64,000 nucleotides of DNA from G965205725 sp965205725 (GTDB taxonomy: Bacteria > Pseudomonadota > Gammaproteobacteria > Pseudomonadales > Halieaceae). The stretch spans positions 1,240,001-1,304,000 of the forward strand of contig OZ242189.1 in NCBI GenBank assembly GCA_965205725.1, read 5' to 3'. The position numbers were made by a program, and so were the translations under genes. Below the pieces are notes generated by a model. That model saw only the letters and a program-made list of their open reading frames with translations, was not told the origin of the DNA and made no database searches. Positions 45,819-55,637 of this stretch are shown piece by piece. Each line of letters opens with the position of its first letter. Position 1 is the first letter of the stretch.

Positions 45819-48076
45819 TAGATTGTCACCTCCAAAATCTTCATCGTATCATTGCCGAAAATATCCACCACTTTTACCGCGATTTTGCGCGGCCCTGGTC
45901 GGCATTCCTGCGGCACGCTGGTCAGTTCCAGTGAGCGGTCTTTTTTGGTGCGAAACGACTGCCATTCGTTTTCAAAGATGTAATCTCCGCTCCATTGTTC
46001 CTCAATCTTGCCGCTGTCTTCGTTTGGCACGCGGATAATCTCGCGCTTGCTTTCAAAGTCAAAATCTACCGCCCAGTAGTCTATCCAGTCGGTCCAGTGC
46101 TTGGTTAAAACCTCACGGCTGACAGTGCCGTCTTTATCTTTGCTGATTTTAATGACCTGTCCTCTATCAACAATCACTTTGCTCTTGCCGTTTTTTAGGT
46201 TTACGTCGATGTTTTGCGCGTCCTGAGAATAAAAGACGGAAAAATCAGCAAGCTCTACAGCGAGGCTGTTTTGCTTAACATGGGGTTTGATGTCAATAAA
46301 CGACACATCGTGAAAAACCACCTCATTCTTTTCAACCGCTTGTTTATCAAACACCTCACGGGGGATGTATTTCATCGACAGGTGTATGCCTTTACCCTTG
46401 GCCTCGTCCATGATTTGTGGGAACAGCCCCATCTCGAACTCAAAGGCGAGGATGTCGGCGCGGGTGATGTGTTTTTTGCGGCATTCCAGGATGACTTCCT
46501 CCACGAACAGGCGCGTCACTGGCAGGTTGATGGGGCCGATGGCGACCATGCACCCGGCCTTTTTGCCGTGGAATACGCCGGACTGCTCCACTGGCTGCGC
46601 GGTATATGCTTTGAGTATCAGAGATTGATATTCCTTTGACTTGGCCGCGATCTGTTGCTCCCGCTGTTCGGGGCGCAGGTTGGGGTTGACGCCGATGTAG
46701 TGCTGGCGTTCGTATTTACCGAGGTTGAGGATTTCGAAGGCGCGGTAGTTTTTGTTTTCGGTTTTGAGTTGGCGCTGCACACCAATCATGCGTTTGCGGG
46801 TGGTGTGGATGGCGAACTTGCCGAGGTCAGAGCCTATCCATTTGCGGCCCAGTTTTTCGGCCACGGCCAGGGTGGTGCCAGAACCGCAGAAGAAATCGGC
46901 GACTAGATCGTTTTCGTTGGAGGAGGCTTTGATAATGCGTTCTAACAGGGCTTCGGGTTTTTGGGTGGGGTAACCCAAGCGTTGGCTATCCCCGGCGGAC
47001 AGATAACGTATATCAGTCCACATATCACCCAGTGGATAGCCCGCATATTCATCAGCATAAATCTTGTATCTCGGGCGTCCGTTTCCTGTCCAGTGAATGA
47101 GATAAATATTGTCCTTTAACCTTTCATCAAAAGTTTCTTGAGTCCATATCCAACCAATTTTACTTACTACTTTTTTCCCTTGTATGATTCTTTCCTCTCC
47201 TCTGCTACTCGCATTTGAAGATTTTTCTAATGCGGCATGTTGGTAGTGCCTTCCTGTTTCTTTTTCGACCTGCGAAAACCGGGCTGACAATTCATCTTGA
47301 GAGAGTGCGCCGTATTGAATATTGAATTGTACCGAGGATAAGTTTTTTGCATATAACCATATGGTGTCTGTTATGGCATCGTACCCAGAATCAGACAGGC
47401 TGTGTGCGGCGTATCTTTTCCAAGATATTTGATTGGCAAAATTCCCTTTTCCAAACACCTCATCCATTACCAACCGAATAAAACTATTCACCCGCCAATC
47501 ACAATGCACATAAATACTGCCGTCCTCCGCCAGTAAATCACGCATCAACACCAGTCGCTCATAAATCATGGCGATAAAGGAATCCGCCCCCTTGCCCCAG
47601 GTGTCGCAGTAGGCCAGTTCCTCCAGCATATTGGGTTTTTTGGTCAGGGTTTCGCCGCCAATTTCAACATCCATGGAAAAATCCGCGCCCACATCAAACG
47701 GCGGGTCAATGTAAATCAGCTTGATGCCGCCCTGCACCTCAATTTCCTCCCGGAGTGCACCATTTTTCAGCGACGATAAAATCAATTTGTTGTCGCCCCA
47801 GATCAGTTTGTTATTCCAGCCCTTGATTTGCCGCCCGGTTTGTAGATTGAACATATCAGACTGCAATTTCAATTCTGCTTCTGAACGCGGCTCGTCCACC
47901 TGCTCAATGGTCTGAAACGGCAACACCACATTGCACGCCTCGCTGGTCTTGCCGTTCCACACCAACTCCACTTCCCGTTTATCAGCAAACAAAAGAAAAC
48001 GGTACTTATCCGGTAAGGGTTTCCCTGCTTCCAGGTGTCGGGTGATATCTCTAATCTCATTGTCCGTTAGTTTCAT
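45818..48076 (-). CDS. Type III DNA methyltransferase (Mod)
   Basis: A 752-residue N6-adenine methyltransferase that both reads the target and modifies one strand. The order DPPF (in IYIDPPFDVGADFSM, about residue 125) then FxGxG (in DFFCGSGTTLAVAEKLGRKWIGSDLGKFA, about residue 395; in part) is the beta-class arrangement, with the target-recognition domain between them. The C-terminal 300 residues are the long variable tail seen in Mod proteins. Spelling and length look complete. It is the first gene of the operon mod-ATPase-protease-res. Confidence 0.92.
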   Translation of the reverse strand: MKLTDNEIRDITRHLEAGKPLPDKYRFLLFADKREVELVWNGKTSEACNVVLPFQTIEQVDEPRSEAELKLQSDMFNLQTGRQIKGWNNKLIWGDNKLILSSLKNGALREEIEVQGGIKLIYIDPPFDVGADFSMDVEIGGETLTKKPNMLEELAYCDTWGKGADSFIAMIYERLVLMRDLLAEDGSIYVHCDWRVNSFIRLVMDEVFGKGNFANQISWKRYAAHSLSDSGYDAITDTIWLYAKNLSSVQFNIQYGALSQDELSARFSQVEKETGRHYQHAALEKSSNASSRGEERIIQGKKVVSKIGWIWTQETFDERLKDNIYLIHWTGNGRPRYKIYADEYAGYPLGDMWTDIRYLSAGDSQRLGYPTQKPEALLERIIKASSNENDLVADFFCGSGTTLAVAEKLGRKWIGSDLGKFAIHTTRKRMIGVQRQLKTENKNYRAFEILNLGKYERQHYIGVNPNLRPEQREQQIAAKSKEYQSLILKAYTAQPVEQSGVFHGKKAGCMVAIGPINLPVTRLFVEEVILECRKKHITRADILAFEFEMGLFPQIMDEAKGKGIHLSMKYIPREVFDKQAVEKNEVVFHDVSFIDIKPHVKQNSLAVELADFSVFYSQDAQNIDVNLKNGKSKVIVDRGQVIKISKDKDGTVSREVLTKHWTDWIDYWAVDFDFESKREIIRVPNEDSGKIEEQWSGDYIFENEWQSFRTKKDRSLELTSVPQECRPGPRKIAVKVVDIFGNDTMKILEVTI

Positions 48077-48125
48077 TGTGTTGTTTCGTAACTCAGGTTG
48101 GTTTGGGAATTTAACGCTTCTCCGT

Positions 48126-48177
48126 AAAGCCGTGCCGTTCAGCCAAAGCCGTGCCGTTCAGCCAAAGCCGCGCCGTT
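48126..48177. repeat. 19-bp tandem repeat upstream of mod
   Basis: Unit AAAGCCGTGCCGTTCAGCC at 48126-48144 and 48145-48163, then a partial third (48164-48177). It lies 50 bases upstream of the mod start, in the presumed promoter or leader of the defence operon. The rest of the 216-base gap up to the nitronate monooxygenase shows nothing recognisable. Confidence 0.85.
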
Positions 48178-48292
48178 TTTGGCGGCGGCTTGATTAGCGG
48201 TTTTTATATCATTAAACCCGTGGTACATTTAGGTAATCACTATTTTGATATTGCCATTACATTTTCTGAAAAGGGCCTGAAAGACCCACCAG

Positions 48293-49231
48293 TCAACCGT
48301 AAGTGCGCGCCATACTTTTAACAATCGCGTCAAACTCTAACACCGTTTCATCAATAATTTGTTTGACGGGCTTAATCTGATCTATACGACCTGCGACCTG
48401 TCCAGTCAGCGGAATAGCGGCTTCCAGATCACCGCCAAAATACAAATCCAGTATATTGCTCATATGGTCGCGCATATCAAATTTGCCCAACGGCTCTAGT
48501 TCACTCGTGCGCTGGGTTCTCAGTGCGCGCAGTGCCGGGCTGGATTGTTGATTGAGGAATACAGTGTCGGTTTCCCGAGCGCCCAAGATAGCCTCCTTCC
48601 AGTTGCCGTGCACTGGCGACTCGGCGCAAGATACCATGCGCGTGCCCATTTGAACGCCTTCTGCTCCCAATGCAAACGCTGCGGCCATAGAGGTACCGTC
48701 GGCAATCCCGCCAGCGGCAATTATCGGGACATCCACTCTGGAGCGAACCAGGGGTAACAACACCATGGAGGACACTGGCCGTGGATTCTTGAAGCCCCCG
48801 CCTTCGCCGCCTTCCACGACCAGGCCATCAACCCCGGCATCGGCCGCCTTGAGTGCTGCATCGAGAGTTGGCACCACATGGAACACCTTTATACCCGCTG
48901 CCTGCAAAGGTCTGGTACAAAGCCTCGGGCTGCCCGCAGATGTGGTGACAAACTTAACGCCGGTCTCGATCACAAAATCAACAATATTGGCCTCGCCTCG
49001 AACAAACGCCAAAGCTACATTCATGCCGTAGGCACCTTCTGCAATTTGCTGCATTTTTTCCAGTTCGATTTTGATATTGTCCAGCTCGCCCGAAGACGTT
49101 TCTATGATGCCAATACCACCGGCATTGCTCACGGCTGAGGCCAGTTGCGACCGCGCTATCCAACCCATGGGTGCCTGCATAATGGGATAGCGGGCGCCGG
49201 TTATTGCAGTGATCCGATTGTTAAAAGCCAC
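48293..49231 (-). CDS. Nitronate monooxygenase (NMO/2-nitropropane dioxygenase family)
   Basis: A 312-residue FMN-dependent TIM-barrel enzyme that oxidises alkyl nitronates. Family motifs: YPIMQAPMGWIARSQLASAVS near the N-terminus (in part), VDGLVVEGGEGGGF (phosphate loop of FMN), and PIIAAGGIADGTSMAAAFALGAEGVQMGTR (in part), which carries the conserved GG and GxxGV. It starts immediately after the stop of the SDR upstream, so the two are one operon. Confidence 0.92.
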   Translation of the reverse strand: MAFNNRITAITGARYPIMQAPMGWIARSQLASAVSNAGGIGIIETSSGELDNIKIELEKMQQIAEGAYGMNVALAFVRGEANIVDFVIETGVKFVTTSAGSPRLCTRPLQAAGIKVFHVVPTLDAALKAADAGVDGLVVEGGEGGGFKNPRPVSSMVLLPLVRSRVDVPIIAAGGIADGTSMAAAFALGAEGVQMGTRMVSCAESPVHGNWKEAILGARETDTVFLNQQSSPALRALRTQRTSELEPLGKFDMRDHMSNILDLYFGGDLEAAIPLTGQVAGRIDQIKPVKQIIDETVLEFDAIVKSMARTYG

Positions 49232-50275
49232 CTAAACGTATCCCTGTGTCATCTCTAGTGAAACCTGCCACAACTGTTCAGCCATGGCTTCGTTAAATAC
49301 ATGATTGGGCCCGTGAATCTCTACTGGATTACAGTCTTCAAAATAGGCGCCACTCACCCCTTCTAGCGCAGGGCTGGTAGCCACGTAAGCCTGTGTTGCG
49401 GCACCCTGTGCCGGTGTCTTTGCCACCAGCCCGCCAAACATCTCAAACGCGGTTCGTATAAGTACTGGCGCTGTGCGTGCAATATTGGTTTTTACCAGGC
49501 CGGGATGAATGACGTTTGAAGTCGCGGAAGTATTCGAGAGTATTTTTGCGAGCTGTAAAGAAAACAGTGCATTTGCCAACTTGGAGCGGCCATATGCCTC
49601 ACCAGAGTCCCATACCCCCTCACCACGCAAATTATCAAAATCAATGCCGGCTGTCGGCGCCTGAACATAGCCCGAACGACTACCTACATGCACGATACGG
49701 CCACTGTGTCCCGCGACAATCTGATCGAGCAGCCTGTTGATCAACACAAAATGGCCCAGGTGATTGACCACAAAGATTTTTTCGACGCCGTTCACCAACT
49801 CCAGGTCGCCGAAGGTGTTAATACCGGCATTGCAAATGACGATATCAAGCTCTCGTCCCAGTGCCTTCAGCGCACTTGCACAGTCAACCGCAGACTGAAA
49901 ATCGGATAATTCAAGCGCGAGTGCTGTGGTTTCCCCAGTCACGCTGGCACAGGCTTTTTGTGCCTTGGCCAATGTTCGACCCGTGCCTATCACATGCGCC
50001 CCGCGCATGGCGAGCACACGCATGGTTTCGTAGCCAAGACCAGAATTACAGCCTGTTATCAAAGCTGTCATACCGGACAAATCCAAATTCCGGGTTACCT
50101 CTTCAGCCGTTGATTCAGCACCAAATGCACTGACCGGCAAACGGCTATCGATGGTCACACTGTTTTCAGAGCCACCACAGGCAGTTACAACGGGTGCTGT
50201 TGCCACTGCGGCACCCAGATACAAAAACTGCCTGCGCGCCAGTAATGAAGGGTCAGATGTTATATCAGATATCAT
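49232..50275 (-). CDS. SDR with Tat/lipoprotein-like signal
   Basis: A 347-residue SDR, retinol-dehydrogenase/protochlorophyllide-reductase-like: GCNSGLGYETMRVLAMRGAHVIGTGR (TGxxxGxG; in part) at about residues 74-99, NAGINT, and the active-site YGRSKLANALFSLQL (Tyr, Lys). Unusually, it has an N-terminal export signal: LARRQFLYLGAAVATAPVVTAC, with a twin-arginine RRQFL and a lipobox-like end at Cys (residue about 33), so the folded enzyme with its nucleotide would be exported by Tat. Co-operonic with the nitronate monooxygenase. Confidence 0.85.
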   Translation of the reverse strand: MISDITSDPSLLARRQFLYLGAAVATAPVVTACGGSENSVTIDSRLPVSAFGAESTAEEVTRNLDLSGMTALITGCNSGLGYETMRVLAMRGAHVIGTGRTLAKAQKACASVTGETTALALELSDFQSAVDCASALKALGRELDIVICNAGINTFGDLELVNGVEKIFVVNHLGHFVLINRLLDQIVAGHSGRIVHVGSRSGYVQAPTAGIDFDNLRGEGVWDSGEAYGRSKLANALFSLQLAKILSNTSATSNVIHPGLVKTNIARTAPVLIRTAFEMFGGLVAKTPAQGAATQAYVATSPALEGVSGAYFEDCNPVEIHGPNHVFNEAMAEQLWQVSLEMTQGYV

Positions 50276-50310
50276 AGTTATCTCCCTGGTGAAGCAGTGA
50301 ACGGGTTGAT

Positions 50311-50871
50311 CTAGCGAATGGGTACACCGGCAATATAGGGGTGCAGAAAAATAAATACCGCCAGGGCGATCAAGCCCATCGCCACCGTCACAAGTTCACT
50401 TTTCAGCGGCGGCGCAGCGGGCTTGATCCAGGCGCCTTCCCGGCGATTGATGGCAATGATTTCAATGACACACCACAGACTCATCGCGCCAAATAGAACG
50501 ACTGAACGCGAATCACCATTCAACAGCAAGTGTGCAACACCCCAAATGCCCACGCCAGTCAACTGAGGGTGCCGCACAACTCGCTTAATGCGACCTGGCG
50601 CCCTGGTATAAGCAAGCAGCAGGAACGCAACCAGCATAAGGCCCAGGGCAGGAATCCGCAGTGCCTCTGGTGGTAAATAGACAGGCGTTGGCTGAGCACT
50701 GCGCCAGCCCATAACAATCAGGCCCAGACCAGCCAGCACACACACGGCAAATGTTCCCTGATAGCCACTGGCGCCCAGCTTCGCCTGCCAGACCTCCTTA
50801 ACGCCAGGTGCCAGGGATGGAATGAAATGAACCAGGGACCATACCAACAACCCACAAATCATCATTGTCAT
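50311..50871 (-). CDS. NnrU-family membrane protein
   Basis: A 186-residue protein with about six hydrophobic segments; the family's H-P motif is seen in VRHPQLTGVGIWGVAHLLLNGD (in part) and another His in WSLVHFIPS. NnrU-like proteins are linked to nitric-oxide reductase expression or carotenoid/isoprenoid steps, without defined activity. The ATG at 50871 follows GGAGGAG at ideal spacing, which overrides the much longer open frame. It is divergent from the GntP permease. Confidence 0.8.
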   Translation of the reverse strand: MTMMICGLLVWSLVHFIPSLAPGVKEVWQAKLGASGYQGTFAVCVLAGLGLIVMGWRSAQPTPVYLPPEALRIPALGLMLVAFLLLAYTRAPGRIKRVVRHPQLTGVGIWGVAHLLLNGDSRSVVLFGAMSLWCVIEIIAINRREGAWIKPAAPPLKSELVTVAMGLIALAVFIFLHPYIAGVPIR

Positions 50872-50974
50872 GCTATATCTCCTCCAACATTTCCCGCTAA
50901 GAGTAAGCGGTGCTTGCCAGTTGTCGCAAGCGCTAATACCCTGCTCCCAAATAGAAAAGTAATGGGAGCAACCT

Positions 50975-52273
50975 ATGCTGAGCATGATTGGCCTTGTCGG
51001 CGGCCTGATACTGTTAACGGTACTCGCCCTTCGGGGCTGGAACTTGTTTATTGCCGCTCCTTTTTGCGCACTGATCGTAGGCCTGACGGGTGGCCTGCAA
51101 ATATTTCCCGGTACAGTAGGTCCAGCGTTCGTAACCACCTATATGGATGGGTTCGCCAGTTTCGTTGCCGCCTGGTTTCTGATGTTCTTACTGGGTTCCC
51201 TGTTCGGAAAATTCATGGAGGATACCGGCTCGGCCGACAGCCTGGCCCGATTTATTGTGAACAAACTGGGCATGCAGCACGCAGTCGCCGCGGTTGTATT
51301 GTCATGCGCCATTCTGACCTATGGCGGTGTCAGCGTGTTTATCGTTGCTTTCTCGGTTTACCCCATGGCGCTGAGCCTGTTTAAGGACGCCAATCTGCCA
51401 CGCCGTTTTATTCCGGGGGCACTGGCATTCGGCTCGGTAACCTTCACCATGACGACAGCCGGCTCACCCGAGATACAAAACTGGATTCCCATAAAGTATC
51501 TGCACACCTCACCTTTTGCCGCCTGGGAAGTAAGCTTTATTGTGGCCGCGTTTATGGCCACCGCCGGTTTTTGCTGGATCAAGAGAATGATTGCCAATGC
51601 CGTTGCCAATGGTGAGCATTTCCAGGCCCGAGCCACCGACCCGGATATCCCGGAGCGAGATTTCCCACACCCGGCGACCGGAATAGTGCCTTTACTGGTT
51701 GTGTTGCTCATCTCCTTCTTCTTCCACCAGTCACTGGCCCAGTACGCACTGATACTGGCTCTGGGCAGCGGTTGTGCCAGCATCATTGCGATTAACTATA
51801 AGCACTTTCACGATATGCAGCGAGCCATAAACGAAGGCACCACTGGCTCACTCATTGCTATCGGCAACACTTCAGCCGTGGTGGGCTTTGGCACTGTGGC
51901 CAAAGCTTCGCCAGCTTTTGCTGTGGCAGTGACTGCAATGACCGGCATTCCCGGCAACGAGCTGATAGGCGCGGCCATCGCCGTTACCGTTATCGCGGGT
52001 TTAACGGGTTCTGCATCCGGTGGACTGTCAATTGCCCTGCCAGTGCTGGCGCCTTACTACGCCGAAACAGAGGTCAATCCAGATCAATTACACCGTATTT
52101 CATCCATTGCCTCGGGCGCCCTCGACTCCCTGCCCCACAATGGCTATGTGGTGACAACGGTGCGCGCGATATGTGGTGAAACTCACCGCAGCGCCTATTG
52201 GCCAATCGCCGCGCTCACTGTGGTTATTCCTACTATAGGGCTGGTGCTGGCGGTGACTCTGATGCAGTGGTGA
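50975..52273 (+). CDS. GntP-family permease
   Basis: A 432-residue transporter with about 12 hydrophobic segments, resembling the GntP (gluconate/hydroxy acid:H+ symporter) family. Typical loops include FGKFMEDTGSADSLARFIVNKLG and TGSASGGLSIALPVL, and HNGYVVTT near the C-terminus. The RBS GGGAGC precedes the ATG. Substrate likely a sugar acid or hydroxybutyrate-type carboxylate. Confidence 0.9.
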   Translation: MLSMIGLVGGLILLTVLALRGWNLFIAAPFCALIVGLTGGLQIFPGTVGPAFVTTYMDGFASFVAAWFLMFLLGSLFGKFMEDTGSADSLARFIVNKLGMQHAVAAVVLSCAILTYGGVSVFIVAFSVYPMALSLFKDANLPRRFIPGALAFGSVTFTMTTAGSPEIQNWIPIKYLHTSPFAAWEVSFIVAAFMATAGFCWIKRMIANAVANGEHFQARATDPDIPERDFPHPATGIVPLLVVLLISFFFHQSLAQYALILALGSGCASIIAINYKHFHDMQRAINEGTTGSLIAIGNTSAVVGFGTVAKASPAFAVAVTAMTGIPGNELIGAAIAVTVIAGLTGSASGGLSIALPVLAPYYAETEVNPDQLHRISSIASGALDSLPHNGYVVTTVRAICGETHRSAYWPIAALTVVIPTIGLVLAVTLMQW

Positions 52274-52532
52274 AGTGGTTTCGCCAAGCGACGATAACCA
52301 GGGCAAAACGACCACCAGACTGGACTGGCATTCAGATGATTTGCGCGCTCACACTTGCCTGTTTTTTTGGCGACAGCATCTTACTCGGCGGCAGGTTGCC
52401 CCGACTTCTTAAACAGCGAAATCTGCCATATCAATCAGGGTTCTGTTTTTACTATACTGACGCCCGGCCACCAGGCAGGTTTTTTAACGGCAGTTTCACC
52501 TGCTTCCCCACCTGGAGTGGTATGATCAGATC

Positions 52533-54023
52533 ATGCCAGTCAGCAATCTCCAAACTCCTGAATTCGACAATAGCTACGCTCGTCTCCCTGCACGCTTTTA
52601 CGCAGAGCAACTGCCCGAGCATGTCAGCAATCCAGCGCTGATCAAGATCAATGCCGAGCTCGCCGCGCACCTGGGCATTGATGCCGATTGGCTAGCCTCA
52701 AATGAGGGTATAGATACCGTAGCTGGCAACCATATTCCCACGGGCGCCAGCCCGGTATCTGCTGCCTATGCAGGCCACCAGTTCGGCAATTGGAATCCGC
52801 AACTGGGTGACGGGCGCGCCGTTTTGTTGGGAGAGGTACTCGCCAGCGATGGCGAGCGTTACGACGTTCAACTGAAGGGCTCTGGTCGCACCCCCTGGTC
52901 ACGCGGCGGCGACGGACGCTCACCCCTGGGGCCGGTTCTGCGTGAATACATTGTTAGCGAAGCGATGGCAGTTCTCGGGGTGCCGACCTCGCGCAGCCTG
53001 GCGGCGGTTGCGACCGGGGACACGGTCTACCGCGAGCAGGCCCTGCCAGGTGCGGTTCTAACCAGAGTTGCCAAGAGCCACATTCGCATTGGTACGTTCC
53101 AATACTTTGCCGCACGTCAGGATGAAGAAGCGCTGAAATTACTGGTCGAGCATGTCATTGAGCGGCACTACCCAGGCGCCGCGCAGGCGGAGAACCCAAC
53201 CCTGGCGATGTTAGAGCAGATTATTTCAGCCCAGGCTGCGCTGATCGCCAAATGGCAGTTGCTGGGTTTTATTCACGGGGTTATGAACACCGACAATGTA
53301 TTGCTTTCCGGTGAAACCATTGACTACGGCCCCTGCGCGTTCATCGACCAGTTTGACGCCAGCAAGGTGTTCAGCTCCATTGATCACGGTGGTCGCTACG
53401 CCTATCGCAACCAGCCCTCAATTGCCCACTGGAACCTGTCCCGTCTGGCGCAATGCCTCTTGCCTCTTCTCGGCGATGATGAAGAGCAGTCCGTTGCACT
53501 GGCTCAGGCTGCCATAGACACCTATCCAGACCAATTCCTCGCCGCTCACAAGCACGGTATGAATACCAAACTTGGTTTGCGTCTGTCGATGGAGGGCGAT
53601 GAAGAACTGGTACAGACACTGCTGGAATTGATGACCTCCGAGAATCTGGATTTTACCCTCACATTTCGCCGCCTCGCTGACCTCGCCTTTCCAGGCTCGA
53701 GCGCTGTATCTGTTGCTGAGCTGATTGAATTTTCTCCCAAATTTCAAGGCTGGATTAGACAATGGCAACAGCGAGCAGAGCTGGAAAACATTTCGGCTGA
53801 ACAGCGCCAAACGGCCATGTACGCCGTTAATCCGGTTTATATTCCGCGCAACCATCTGCTGGAGGCGGCCATTACTGCCGCCACTGACAACGCGGATTTA
53901 GAGCCATTTCACAGGCTCCACCAAGTCCTGTCGCAGCCTTTTGATTACCGACCAGAACATGCAGAATTTGCCCGCCCGCCCCACCCCGAAGAAGTCGTCA
54001 GGCAGACCTTTTGTGGCACATAA
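52533..54023 (+). CDS. selO: Protein adenylyltransferase SelO
   Basis: A 496-residue pseudokinase that transfers AMP to protein hydroxyls (Ser/Thr/Tyr). Motifs in order: SPVSAAYAGHQFGNWNPQLGDGRAVLLGE (in part), DVQLKGSGRTPWSRGGDGRSPLGP (Lys and glycine loop), SEAMAVLGVPTSRSL, and the metal-binding IHGVMNTDNVL..DYGPCAFID. The C-terminus ends TFCGT, with a Cys in place of the eukaryotic selenocysteine (a regular TAA stop follows). Length is normal. Confidence 0.95.
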   Translation: MPVSNLQTPEFDNSYARLPARFYAEQLPEHVSNPALIKINAELAAHLGIDADWLASNEGIDTVAGNHIPTGASPVSAAYAGHQFGNWNPQLGDGRAVLLGEVLASDGERYDVQLKGSGRTPWSRGGDGRSPLGPVLREYIVSEAMAVLGVPTSRSLAAVATGDTVYREQALPGAVLTRVAKSHIRIGTFQYFAARQDEEALKLLVEHVIERHYPGAAQAENPTLAMLEQIISAQAALIAKWQLLGFIHGVMNTDNVLLSGETIDYGPCAFIDQFDASKVFSSIDHGGRYAYRNQPSIAHWNLSRLAQCLLPLLGDDEEQSVALAQAAIDTYPDQFLAAHKHGMNTKLGLRLSMEGDEELVQTLLELMTSENLDFTLTFRRLADLAFPGSSAVSVAELIEFSPKFQGWIRQWQQRAELENISAEQRQTAMYAVNPVYIPRNHLLEAAITAATDNADLEPFHRLHQVLSQPFDYRPEHAEFARPPHPEEVVRQTFCGT

Positions 54024-54105
54024 AAAGATGGATTAACACACTCATCTTACTTAAACTCGCTCTTAAACTCGCTCGACAAACTTGAAGTAACGGTAATAGC
54101 AACGT

Positions 54106-55623
54106 ATGGCAACTGAGTATTTCGATATCATTATCGTGGGTGCAGGCTTATCCGGAATCGGCACTGCCAAACACCTGCAAGATAGCTGCCCGACTAAAAC
54201 CTACGCAGTGCTGGAGGGCAGAAAAGCCATGGGGGGAACCTGGGACTTGTTCCGCTATCCTGGCATACGCTCGGACAGCGACATGCACACACTGGGTTAC
54301 AACTTCAAACCCTGGGTTGACGAAAAGGCAATAGCAGAAGGCCCAGCGATAAGACACTACATCAAAGAGACCGCGCAAGAAAACAATATTGCCCGACACA
54401 TCCGCTATGAACACCTGGTTAAAACGGCCGATTGGGACTCGAAAGATGCCAGTTGGACACTCACCATCGACGATGTAAAAAATGGAGAGACCCGCCAACT
54501 TCGCTGCAACTTCCTGTTGAACTGCTCGGGCTATTACAACTACAGGCAGGGGCACACGCCCGAGTTCCCAGGGCAAGAGGAGTTCAGGGGCGACATCATC
54601 CATCCTCAGCACTGGCCTGAAGACCTCGGCTACAGCGGTAAAAAAGTGGTGGTCATTGGCTCCGGTGCTACCGCTGTGACGCTGGTACCATCAATAGCAG
54701 AGCGCGCTGCGCAGGTCACCATGTTACAGCGCTCGCCGACGTACATGGTCAGCAAACCGTGGAAGGATCGCATTGCCAATCTACTCTGCAAAGTGCTGCC
54801 CAACACCTGGGCGTATGCCATTACACGCTGGAAAAACATCACCCTACAGCAGTACTTTTACCACCGCACTCGCAACAAGCCAGAAAAAGTAAAAGAACTT
54901 ATTCTGTCACAGGTTCGCAAACAGATGGGGCCCGACTACGATGTGGAGAGGCATTTTACACCCAGCTACAACCCCTGGGATCAGCGTTTATGCCTGGTGC
55001 CAGACAATGATTTTTTTGACGTGGTTCGAGACGGTAACGCGGACATAGTCACCGACCACATCGACAGGTTTACCGAAACTGGCATTCGTTTGCAATCGGG
55101 CGAGCACCTCGCTGCAGACATCATCGTTACAGCGACCGGGCTGGAGCTGGTAGTCATGGGAGAAATGGCGTTCAGGGTTGACGGCAAGGCTGTCAATCTC
55201 GCGGATACCTGGAGTTACAAAGGGCTGATGGTGACTGAGGTGCCAAATGCAGTGGCAACCTTTGGTTACATTAATGCCTCCTGGACATTGCGCGCCGACA
55301 TTACTGCGGAGTGGGTATGCAGAGTGCTCAATCACATGGATAAAACCGGCACCAGCAAAGTTATGCCGGTAATCGACGATGGTATTGCCCGTTCCATGTC
55401 CAGGCGCGACTGGATAGATGACTTCAGCTCTGGCTACATGAAGCGGGCCATGCACCTGTTTCCCAGACAGGGAGACCGTGAACCGTGGATAAACCCGCAA
55501 GACTTCAAAAAAGACAAGGCGATGTTCCGTAGCGCCGAGCTGGAAGATGGCGCTTTAACATTCACCACACCCGACGCAGCGCACGAGGCAGTCGAGATGC
55601 CTGACCAGCGCAACGCTGCCTGA
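54106..55623 (+). CDS. Flavin-containing (Baeyer-Villiger type) monooxygenase
   Basis: A 505-residue FAD/NADPH enzyme. FAD-binding motif IIVGAGLSGIGTAKHL at residues 9-24, Baeyer-Villiger fingerprint FRGDIIHPQHWP (FxGxxxHxxxW-P) around 163-174, and the NADPH motif VVVIGSGATAVTLVPSIAE at 183-200. It inserts oxygen next to ketones or oxidises heteroatoms. The MBL hydrolase starts 14 bases after its stop, so the two may share substrates: oxygenated ester and hydrolase. Confidence 0.92.
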   Translation: MATEYFDIIIVGAGLSGIGTAKHLQDSCPTKTYAVLEGRKAMGGTWDLFRYPGIRSDSDMHTLGYNFKPWVDEKAIAEGPAIRHYIKETAQENNIARHIRYEHLVKTADWDSKDASWTLTIDDVKNGETRQLRCNFLLNCSGYYNYRQGHTPEFPGQEEFRGDIIHPQHWPEDLGYSGKKVVVIGSGATAVTLVPSIAERAAQVTMLQRSPTYMVSKPWKDRIANLLCKVLPNTWAYAITRWKNITLQQYFYHRTRNKPEKVKELILSQVRKQMGPDYDVERHFTPSYNPWDQRLCLVPDNDFFDVVRDGNADIVTDHIDRFTETGIRLQSGEHLAADIIVTATGLELVVMGEMAFRVDGKAVNLADTWSYKGLMVTEVPNAVATFGYINASWTLRADITAEWVCRVLNHMDKTGTSKVMPVIDDGIARSMSRRDWIDDFSSGYMKRAMHLFPRQGDREPWINPQDFKKDKAMFRSAELEDGALTFTTPDAAHEAVEMPDQRNAA

Positions 55624-55637
55624 GGCGAGGAGAGCCA

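Noticed and set aside
48126..48177. CRISPR array
   Set aside because: The copies are directly tandem without spacers, only 2.5 copies exist and no cas genes are present.
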